DNA of 64,000 nt from a virus: positions 62,001-126,000 of the IMG/VR virus record IMGVR_UViG_3300022188_000007; one strand, 5' to 3'. Each line of letters opens with the position of its first letter. The first letter of the stretch is position 1. A program made the position numbers and the translations under genes. Below, one piece after another: positions 19,801 through 31,800 of the stretch. The notes beneath the pieces are model-generated. The model saw only the letters and a list, made by a program, of their open reading frames with translations, was not told where the DNA came from and made no database searches.

Positions 19801-22800
19801 AATGACACTTGAGAAAGATAGAACTTCTTCAAGTGTAATGGATAGATTAAGTGGTGACGCACCTATGCATGGTTTTGCCAGGGAAGCTCTAGGTAAGAAG
19901 AACAGTAAAACTCAGAAAGAATTTCTAGAGAAATATAGTAGAATTGTAGGAGTTCCTAGCCTAGGTCAAGAATCCACAGCACTTCTGAAACAAGAGTATC
20001 TTCCTCAGGCAGCTTTCCTAGCTAATGCAGAGAAGGGGCCAGCACCACTTCAAGGTGAAACTACAGACGGAGCATATCAAGATATATTAGATGCCCATGA
20101 TAAAGCTGTAGATAAGTTAAAAGAACAATATCTAGCGGATGCTATAGTAATAGCTCAAACAGATAATATATTAAAAGCAGCCAAAACTAAAACAGGAGAA
20201 GCAACCTTTTTAACGCAACTACTCCCCACCTCTAAAGGTGATTATGCTAGTAAATCTTATGATGATCGTAGACAACGTATATCTCAAATCGCAAAGGAGA
20301 AAGTCCAAAGAGCTAATTTTGAACAACTCACTCATCCAAGAGGCTTAGAGAGAGATGCTTTTGGCAGATCAATGCCAAGTGGAGGAGGTCCAGGAGGTCC
20401 AGGAGCACTGAGCGTAGGTGGTACAGGGCCAATTGTGGACGTAAATATTGCTAGTGTTGCTGAAGGTGTAGGCGTCTTCCTAGGAAGGGCAGCCGGAATG
20501 GCCAAGACTACTGAGGATACTAGTCCTAGATTTACAATTTCTGAAGAATTAGAAAAAAAATTAGTAAGGGCTGAGGAGATAGTAGATGAGATTACCGGTG
20601 GTTTAAATAAGGCTACAGGTGATAGTTTTGCTAATAAATATAGAGCCAGTGGGTTAAAGGGAGGTCAAGGGCTAGACCAAATAAATGAAATTAAAAAACA
20701 GATGCAGGGCATCAAAGCGGGTAGGAAAGCCCGAGATATTCTAGATTCATCATCTTTACTAGGTACAGGCATTCATGCTAAACTAGAAGATAGTTATAAG
20801 AAGGAGTATATAACAGAGAGACCAGTCAGGTACGACTCAGTAGCTGGAGAAATCTCTGGCACAGTAGATGCAATTAAATATGATGATAATGAGATTGCTA
20901 CTCATATAGTAGATATTAAAACTACAAGTCAAAAGAACTACGACGATTTAAAACAAGCTGTAGCTAGATTCCAAGAAAAAACTGGTAAAGAAACTCCTAC
21001 ACTAGATGAGATAAAAGACTATGTAGGTAAGAATCTAAAAGATAGTAAATTAGGTGATGTAGCCTCTCAGCTGAATCTATATCTTGCTGCCACCAGTGAG
21101 GATGCTAAAGCATCCGCTCATTTCTATAGTAGAACTAACCCTGATCAAGAACCTATTAAGCTAGACCAGTTTTTTGATAAAGAGCGGCTAGATAATGATG
21201 TTGCTGCGGTAGGTCAAGCTAGAAGGGAGATTAAGTTGGAAGGCGGATCATTCGCTAAAACAGCTTCTTATACTGAAGCCGAAGAGATAGAAGTTTTACT
21301 GAAAAAGAAAGAAGTGGCCGAAGCAACTATAGCTGAATTAATAGCTACCAGTACAGAGTATTATACACTAGTAACAAAGCAGGGTCTCCGTGCAAGAAAG
21401 AATCTACCTTCAACAGGCGGCCTATCTGATAAAAGTTTAAATATGATAGGTACACGTGCTAGAGAATTTCAAGCACAGTCTGTTAAATTTGATGATATGG
21501 TTACAGCGAATCCTATAGCTGAAGGTCGAGAGACTTATAAAGTGCATCAGAACCTTAATGTGCTGCATGAGCGTGCTAAATATTTTCAACAAAAAGAGGG
21601 TTATGAAACGTCTGGTCCCCGGTTTGATAAAATGCACCCCCAGATCCAAGAAAGAGTAACGGAGCACGGCGAGAAGGGCCCAGGGGGCGCAGCCTTTAGT
21701 GCCCTAGTGACTGAGCTTAAAGATACTGGTAAAATTGAGGGCGGAGAGATTAATGCAGCATGGAAGGCATACAGATTAGCTGTGGGGGATTACTTTGTTA
21801 AAAAGATGGCTGCTGCAAGAAAGGAATTAGATAATACAGACCCAGGGGCTGATAATATAGTAAATGTTTTCGGTGCCTACCAGAAGTCTGTTCAAGCTTT
21901 TCAGGATTTTGCTAAGCATGGTCTAGGCAAACCTACAGATATTTATACTTATAATAAACAGTACTTACATGCAGAATCTGCAAGAGGGGCCGGAATTTAT
22001 ATGGATTCAGCTGCCCTTCAAAAAAAAGCATCTCAGCCTCTAGGAGAAGACCCCACATTACGTAATATCTTCCAAAATATGACTAATCTAGAGGGCGACT
22101 CGGTACCAATTCCTAGAGATTCTGTTAGGGCAGCATTGGAAGATTTAATGGATATGGATAGATCATTGATTAATCTTTATACAAATGCAGAAAAAGTAGC
22201 CCATATGGGCAAAGATATAAATCTAGGATGGAATTTTGATAAAGTAAAAGGCGGATTATCTAGATTAAGAGCAGCCCTAGACTTACAACTGAAACAACCA
22301 GTAGGTGAGCTTTATAATGAAGATCAGATAACCTATCTTAGAACAGTTTTAAAGGAATTAAAAGGACTGGAGACTATTTATATCAGCCTAGATCTGGATA
22401 CAGACTCTTTTAAGAATCCCACAGGTGAATATAAATTCCCGACTTTAGTTCCTGTACCGAAACAATTATCTAGAGACCAGCAGTCTGCCATGCATTACCA
22501 GAATATTGAAAAAATTAAAGGTCATTATAGAACACCAGAGGCAGAAGGTGGGGCCAGGGAAGGGGATTCCTTTGTTTATAATGCTAAGACTTTCGGGCCT
22601 AGCGGTAAACAGATGGATAACCAGAGATTTGTAATTTCTAAATACGGTGAAGCAATAAATAGTGCAGGGAAGTCTGTTCCAATTCTGAAAAGTAGGCTAG
22701 ATAACTTAAATAAATCCTTAGTGGACGGTAACAGAACTTTCAGTGTTGCTATAGAGAGAGTAGTTAAATGGGGCGCAGCCGCCACACTAGTTTATGGTGG

Positions 22801-25800
22801 ACTAAGTTATATTAAAGATGCTGTTAAACACATGTCTGATGTTGAGACTGCTATGGCTAGATTACAGATGGTGATGAATCCATTAACTACTGATTTCGAC
22901 TCTCTACAAAAAGCAGCTTTAGGTTTTGCTAAGCAGTATGGTGTGGAGACTACGGATGTTTTAGGTAGTATGAAGGTATTTGCACAGCAAGGTTTGAGCC
23001 AAGGGGAAGTAGAAGAGAGGACCCAAACTTCTACATTAGCAGCTAATGTTACAACTTTGAGTGCTGTAGACGCTACTGAAGCCTTAACTGCAGCTATGAA
23101 GGTATTTAGAGCCGAGGGTGAGAGTTCTATGAGGTTCTTAGATTCTTGGAGTCAAGTAGAGGCAAGGGCAGCTATTACAGCCGGCGATTTAGCCGATGCC
23201 ATAAAAAAATCAGCTTCTGCTGGTAGGAATGCCGGGTTCACTTTTGATGAGTTGAATGGTATGGTAGCTGCTATAGGGTCTACTACACGTCAAACAGGTA
23301 AAGAGGTAGGTACTTCTTTAAGATTTATCTTCAGACGAATTTCAGCGGATAAAGGACCTAAAGCTCTAAAAGGTGTAGGAGTAGCAACTACTACACCGAA
23401 AGGCACACTCAGACCTGGTTATAAGGTACTTGAGGATTTGGCAGGTAAGTGGGAAGAGTTAGAACAAGCTCAAAAACTAAGTATAGCCCAGGCTATTGGT
23501 GGTACTCGTCAGTACAACCAGGTATTAGTATTGATGGATAACTGGGACCAAGTAGTGAAAAGCACAACCGATAGTATGAATGCTAAAGGTTCAGCTGAAA
23601 GAAGAAACCTTAAGTTGATGAAAACTTATTCTAAGCAATTAGAACAAACTAAAGCAGTCTTTTCTGCGTTAAAAGTAGAAGTAGGTAAAGTAGTTCTTCC
23701 TAGTTTTAAAGCAGGTCTAACCGGTATAAGAGGATTGGTAGAAGCGGTGAATAATGTCCCCGCATCTTTTAAATTAGCTGGAGCCGGGATGGTGTTATTT
23801 GTGGGATATATAACTAAAGGGGCTGAGGCCCTTAATACCATAATGAGCCTAGTAGATAGAACTAAACTTTCTTTTTCAGCCCTAAAAGATGATTTTTCTA
23901 AAGGGATAGATAAAGGGATGTTTGAGGTCTTTGGTAAAGGTACTCCAGAGCTAGATTCAGATTTATTTGGTCTTTCTAAGTTAAGTGATACTGGTACTGT
24001 AAATATTGATGATATGGAAAGCTCTTTAGGTAAGTTAGCTTTCGGGGCTTTATCAGCAGGTCAAGCCTTCAATAAATTCGCAGGCATAGTAGGCTCTGAC
24101 TCTGCGTCTGCAGTTTCTGCAGTCGGTAAATACGTGACAGCCTTTGGCGCTCTAGTAGAAAAAACAGGCACCGGTATATCTTTAATACCAGGGATACCTG
24201 GTCCAGTAGACGAAGCTGTAGGGGTAGCAACAAGCTTTACAGGCAAAGCAATAAAAGGTACTGGCGGAGCTTTTGATTTTGTAGGTGATAAGGTGGGTAA
24301 AGGGGCCCAGTCCTGGATGGAGGGCTTTGCTTCACAGAATACATCTGCAATGAAATCAATGGCCCCACTTTTAGGTACATTAGGGGGGATAGCTTTATTA
24401 GCCCCAACAATAATAGACGCATTCAAAAACTTAACTCAATCTGCAACAGACTATAAAGATGAGCAGTTAAATAGGTTGGAGGTAGATGCTAAGGAGATTG
24501 ATTCTCTACAGGGATTAATTACTTCATATAAAAATTTACAAGATCAGAAAGAGAAGATAACTAGATTATCAGACCCAAAGGTTCAGGCTAAGGGTATAAA
24601 ACGTGGCGAATATAAAAGCCCTATCTTGGAAAAGATTGACGCTTTAAAGGCTACTAGAACATTTGATTCTAACTTAGGCGCTATGGACCCTAGCATGATA
24701 GCAGGTTTCGATGAGTTTGGCCGTGTAATATTAAGTAATACAGCTAATCTAACAGGATATCTAGAGGAATTAAAAAGAGCCAAGACTGTCACACTAGCCT
24801 TATCTAAACTTAAAATAGCAGCCCGTTTTACAGACGATCTTACTGAGACGGGGGGCAATCAAGAATGGAAGCAGCAGGTTAAATCACTTGCAGCCGAATT
24901 CCCATTAATTGGTGAAATGTTGGCTAAGAATATCACTGTAGGGCCTAAGAAAGCACTAGAAGTTATAAGAGAAGAGCTAGATCAACTTTTAGCGGCTAAA
25001 GCAGAAGCCCCTATGTCTACGGCATTTGATTCAGACATAGAGAGATCATTAACAGCACATGCTAAAGTATTAAAAACTTTCAGTGCTACATATGCAGAAC
25101 TAGGTAAAACCTTAAGTAGTATAAGTACTGAAGGTGCTACTGTAACTGATATCGCGGATCTATATAAATCACCAGACGCATTGAAGACGTTTGATCTTCA
25201 GGCCGCATATGAAGATAAATACCAGATTGCTGAAGTAAGGGGAACTGTTAGTGGTAGAGACATCGCAGCATCTAAAGTATTAAGAACTCAATCAAGTGGA
25301 CTGGGTTCTTATATAGAAGCGTCTAGTGTTCTTACTGAAGCTAATTTATTTTCGGCAGGACGATTACCTAGGAAACCCAAGAAAGATGGCACTATAGGTG
25401 CATCAGATAATGACCTTGTTACACTTAATAAAAACTTTGCAGAGAAATATGGTATTGCTACAGGCCAAGCTACTTTGAAAATAGGTAAAGACCATAAGTT
25501 ATTCTTAGAATTTATAGACGCACTCACAACAACCCCGACTACTAAAGAGTTTTCACAAGCAGAAATTGAAGCAGCAGCAAGAGCTTTTTTCCCTGTTGAT
25601 GAGATATTACAAAAGGCCCAAATAAGTGTAACTAAGCTTAATACTTTTGTAGCTGGAGCGTCAGCAGGTATATTAGGGGTATCTGAAAAAAAATTAAATA
25701 CACGTCAGTTTGATTTAGGTGAACGCTTCTACGATCAAATTCCTACTAATGTATTATTACAGACTGAAAAAGGTTACAATACAAAAACAGGTACTTTTGG

Positions 25801-28800
25801 AAAACAGGACTATAAAGAAGATTATAGTTCAGACTTTATTGATAAGTATTATGATCCCCTACAAAAGTATAACACAGCCAAATCTGCCTTAGGGGGAGAC
25901 AACGCCTCATTGGACGCCTCAGTATTAGGAGGTCTGGCCGAACAACTTCGAGGCCTACAAGATATTTTAAAAAACAATTCAATAGCTTTTCAATATAGAG
26001 CAGCAATAGAGGATTTAAATAAAGCACTGTATGAGGGGGCTAGAGCCACAAGGAAAAGTATACTTGTAGAACAAGAAAGGCAAAAAGTTGATAAACATAC
26101 TGCTGGGTTTATGCGCGGTAAAACTAAAGGCGTGGCTTCTATTGATCAGGGGGTTACTAACTATAAAGATTTAAATGATCAGCAAAGAGCCTCGTTAATG
26201 TTTAAAGATTATGATGCCCTAGCAAAGAAAATTCTTGTACAAGAGACTAGTATTGAAGGCTTAATAGGCCAGTCTAAGTCAGTTGCAAGCACCTATGCGG
26301 ATATCCAAGAGATAGGTAAAGCTCCTGAAGGTTTTGATGCAATAATGACTAGGGGCCGTAATGTTGAGTTAATGAGTATTATGGATAAAGTAGATAACGA
26401 TAAGGGGGCTGCTCAAATTTCAATGAGAGTTTCGGAACTGAAGTCTCCTTTAGAGGGTATTTTAGCGAACACCGACATAATGGCCGCCAATACCTATGGA
26501 AGACCAGGGGATATTAAAAGAGCTGCAGCTACTGCAGAAGAGAACTTAGTTATAGCCGAACAAAGGAAGCTTGCAGGTAAAGGCCCATTGGATAATACTG
26601 TTGACAATAAAACTGATCCAGTGAAAACATTCAAAAGTCTTCAGAAACTAATGACCATCAGAGACGCCGCCGCAAAGGAAGGAGATACTGTTACTGTACG
26701 TGCACTGGACAATACACTTGCTGATTCTTATGGTAGGGCTTTGAAAGTATATGGTATGAAGGATTTTGCTAGGTTAACTAAACTAGTTGCTCCTACCAAG
26801 TTTTTTTCTTCCAATAACAAGGAATTAGTGGCATCAAGGGCATCCGCTTTAGCACAAAAAGGTATAGGTACAACTCCAGACAGAATGATGCAATCTATAG
26901 AGTCTGCTAAGATGGCAAAAGCCGCCCTAAGGACTCAGAGCTTTATTGATAAGTTAACTGCCTTTAAAGCCCCTGAGAAAGAGATCGAGCGTGCAAAGAA
27001 TAGGCAGTGGTATGTACCTTCTAAAGAAGTAAGGGACTATGAAAAAGCCTACGCAACAGATCCCAGTAAACCACTAATAAATCCTAAAATATTTGAGAAG
27101 GCTCTAATCGCTGGAGCAATACTTCCTGCTTTTCAGGGGAAATCTTTGGGTGAGAAGAGAACTACTATAGAAGATCAAATAAACAGGTTACAGAAACAAA
27201 AAGATAATTACCCTAAGGAAGGTAAAGAGGCTGAAAAGCTAGGGATTGATAAAAAAATAGAAGGCTATCAAAAGATATTAACGGATGATTTAGATCCTCA
27301 ACAATTTGTAACTTCCACTTTACAAGGGCTATCAACAACAGCACTTGCTGCATACGAAGGGGTGGGAATATTCGGAGGCTCCCAGTCTGATAAAGAAAAT
27401 ATGGCTGCCGTAGGTGCAGGTCTTTTTGTTATAATGAAATCACTAGAGTCTAGAATAGGTAAAGACAATATGCCACAATATTTCAAGGACTTTTCTAAAG
27501 AAGCAGTGGATAAGATTAAGATCGCGGTTGAAACAGGAGATTACTCTGATATGGCCAATGATCTAGGTAAAAAAACCAAAAAGTTTTTAAAGGGTTTTAA
27601 TAAGTCCATGGAAGCTCAAACCGAAAAGGCGGAAGACGCAGGCATTGACCCTGAGAAAGACATTAGAGAACGTCGTAAAAGACTAAAAAAGTTAAATGCT
27701 ACCCTGGATCTGGAGAGTACTACTAAGTCTCTTAATGAGGTCACTGATGTAGGGAGCAACAATTTGTTGAGAGGGTTAGAAGCCATAGCAGTTGTAATGA
27801 CTGCGCAAGCAGTTGGGGGCTGGAAATCTAAAAAAGGGGAAACAGCAGCCAGAGTCAAGGATGGTGTAAACGTAGCTAAACAACAAGGTCTAGCTTCTTT
27901 AGCTTACTCTGAAAAGAATGCTGCAGCCGTAGATGCCTACATAGGAAAGCTTGTACTGACCCAAAAGGAGTTGGCAGAGAAGAAAGGTCCTGATGGCGGA
28001 GCAATTAATATAGTTATGGATGTTATGGAGGACTTTAAAACTAGTTTAACATTGGCTGCTGCCGAAGGTAAAACACTTGAGGAAGCAATGTCAGGGCTTC
28101 AAGATAAAATAGGTGACACTAAAGTTTTTACCGGTATTTACACAGATGTGGCTAAATTAATAGGAGCTATGGAGAACTTTAGAGCAGAACTTCAAAAATC
28201 ATTTACAACTTTTGATGATAAACGTTTATTAGATCCTACACGTTCTTTAAAGGGAGAGTTATTGGGTTTTGGGGGCGAGACAACTCTTCCAATAGGTAGA
28301 CGTGACATGTCGACTCAACAAAGAGCTTACGCAGGTGGGTCAGACTCCTTAAGGTCATCCTTTGCAGTAATGTCTAAAGGGATTTTGATACAAGAGGCCC
28401 AAATAAAAACTTTAGGTTTTGTTAGATCTCAGATAGCTGACACTGAACAAAATATAGATTTTGGTACCAAATATGGAACATCTGATTCACAATTAGAAGC
28501 TTGGGAGATGCACTTAAAGGGGCTTGAAGGCACTCTGGCTAACTTACAAAACGTGACTACTTTAACTAGCCAACAGTTGCAGGCGTTGGGTACTTCTATG
28601 CGAGGGGCTATTAAGTACTCAGAGGCTATCAACAAATTAAATGATGCTTTGGCAGATGTTTCTGTGGAGCACGCTGTAACTGGTATAACAGGATTAAAAA
28701 CTTATTTTGATTCTTTTGAGGTGTTGCTAGGTGGCTCAGATCCGTTAGCCGCCCAACCTGTTTCACCAGAACAAGAAAGAATGGGAGCTAAGGTAGGAGT

Positions 28801-31800
28801 AAGATTAGTTTCTGGTGAATCAACCTCTATGGATATAGAACGTGCCCAGTTACTCACAGAGATAAAGAATGCCACAGACTCTAAATCTAGAACTGCTGCT
28901 AGTATAAAACTAGGAGATCTTGATGAGAAGTATAGAAGGTTAGGTATTGATAAAGAACAACAAGTCGAGAACCAGCGGCTTGGTTCTACTATGAAGCCTT
29001 ATGAGGATTTTTACCGTAATATGGAAGGGTTGTTAGGAAGTAATGAATTAAATGATAAACAATATGGAGAAATTAGTGGCGTTAAAAATGAATTTAAAGA
29101 AGCCATGAAAAGAGCTACGGAAAAAATACCTATAGATGAGGCAATAGCTCAGCTGGAAGGGCAAAAAGACAACTTAGGGGCTAATCAATTCAAGGAAGCC
29201 ATGAAAGAATTAGTGGCAATGAAAGCAACAGGGACTACACAAGTATATAGAGGTATGGATAGAACCAAAGACTGGCAAGGTATTATGAGTAGAGTCATGG
29301 CAGGTTATGATAAAGAAATAGATGCATACAAGGCTGCAACCGGTACTACTGATTTAGATACTTCTTTAGAAAACATGGTAACTAACCCACTAGTAAATGT
29401 TATTGGGATGTCTAATCTACTTCTAGCTGAATTAGTGACACACTTTGTAGACAAAAAAACTGCGGCAGACATACTCAATGGGCCTCAAAAAAAAGAGTTA
29501 GAACCAGATTACTTATTTTCTTCAATAGTCCCTGATAAAAAAGTTGTATTAGCAGAAGCACAAGATTTTCTGAAAGGCATTAGTATTAATCCTGCGGACA
29601 ATTTAAAAACACAGCCATATGATTTCAATAACGACAATATTGATCCAAATAGAGGCCGCCCTACATTGTTTGGTAGACCTGTAGGTCCAATAAGTAAAGA
29701 TGCGCTTGGGTTGCCTCCAATACAAGATAAGGTAGTACCTCCACCTCCAACAGAGGTCGAATTAGCTGCTAAAAAGCATCCTAGGTTTAAGGAAATGGAG
29801 ACTTACGTGAAAAATATAAGCCTTGATCCTATAGCTAATTTAAAAACAGAGCCATTTGGCCCTAATTCTGAGCAAGACAATTCACAAATTGTAGCTGTAA
29901 ATGAACTTCAGTTAGTAACTCTAAAAAAAATAGCTACCAGTCTTAGCAGTAATGGTTCTGGTGATTCCACTGAACCTACTACTAAAGCCGCAGGCGGAAG
30001 AATCTTTGGAGAAGGTGGTCCAAGAGAAGATAAGGTACCCGCTTATTTAAGTCCAGGAGAGTTTGTAATAAGAGCAGCTGCTGCACAACGGCTTGGTTAT
30101 GAGAATCTAGATGTAATGAATAAGAAAGGGCAGGTCCCTGTGGCTTTTGAGAGTGGGGGCTCCTTAAACCAGAGGCACATAACACAAGCACATCAGTATT
30201 TTGTAGATCCTGATGCGGTACTGCCCCCAGAGTTTAATCCAGAGTCAGAGCTATATAATAAAGGAATAACAGGTAAATATATTGATTTACGGAAGTCAAT
30301 GCTTTCTGAAGAACAGCGGGAAGCTGTTGCAGGTATCTCCACATTAAAGGGATTATATAATACTTTTTCTGATATGGCTGGTAATGATGAGGATAAATTA
30401 AATTCTTTATTTCCTGAAGATATAATGCCTGTAATGGAGCGTTTCGAAGAGAACAAAAAAGCCCAAGAAGAGAAAGGTATATTGGGTTGGATGAAAGGAA
30501 AATTAAAAACCAAAAATAAGGCAACAGCAGGTGCAAGGGCAGTTACAGGCCTTGATAAGGCCGAGTTATTAAAAGAAATAAGTACCTATGCTGACGGTGG
30601 CCGAACCATTAGTACTGTTACTGGTAAACCTATACCCACAGCAGAGGAAACAGAAGAGGGTATGGCAAAGATGCGAGAAGCTTTAGGTTTTGTAGCTTCT
30701 GTAGGTCACCCAATTACTTCTATCCCCACCTCTATCTATGGCATGTATCAAGGTTTTAAAGAAAAAGGTCTTAGTGCCCAACCAGCTGTTGAAGGTTTTG
30801 GGGGCTTAGAACTATTAAATTATATACCACAGGCTAAAAGACTCGGTAAAATGAAAACAATTTTAAGTAAAGGTTTTGGTAGATATTTTGATAACGCAGG
30901 GGACGTGAATGATTATTTTGATATTACTGGTAAGTTAGGGGGTAAACTAACTTCATCACACGGAGATGATTTTGACGCGTTACTAGCTTCCGAGAATACT
31001 TTTGAGGAGGGCGGCTTATCTCTTTGGGATAAATTACTGGGTAAACAGTTCGATCCTACAGAGAGATGGAAGGGTAAAAAGTTACCATCAGGTATGGGAA
31101 AATTTGATAAACCTGAGGTGACAAAAAAATTAGAAGACGAAATAAAAGCTACAAAACGCCATGATGTTCATTCTTTTAGTTTCCTACGCGAAAAACATGG
31201 TTTTGTGAAAGCATTACAACTTTATGGTGCAGGATCTCGTTTACAAGAAGGGGCAGATATATTAAAGAAGGCTGATGGTGGTAAGATAAGAAGTTTTATA
31301 GGTGATTCCACAGGAGTAGCAGAGGTAGGAGAAGAGTTATTTAATGAAAGAATCAATGCCCCTGTACTAACTCGGTCTGTGGCCAGTATGATTAAATCAG
31401 AGTTTGGCACCTCAGACGTAGGTAACAATCAATTAGGTGCGCCAGTAGATAAATTAATGGGCACTTCGTTTGATCCATCTGCTACCATGTTAAAAGATAG
31501 TAGAGCTTTTACAGCTGTTGGTAATAATATAAAATCATATGCTTCTACAGCCGATTTTAATACCGGTAGAGCGAAGTCTGATAAATTGAAGGGCAATATA
31601 GGTAAAGGTAATATAATCCCAGGTATGGATGGATTAACCTCTATATATGATGGATTCTTAACTTCCAAATACAATAGCCCCTTCTTATCGCAAGAAGAGC
31701 AATCCAACAATAGGGCTTGGTATGAAGCCACTAGAGAGCAAGAGATAACCAATAAACAGAAATATGAATTATTAGGTGATGCAAAAACAGACGCAGATAG

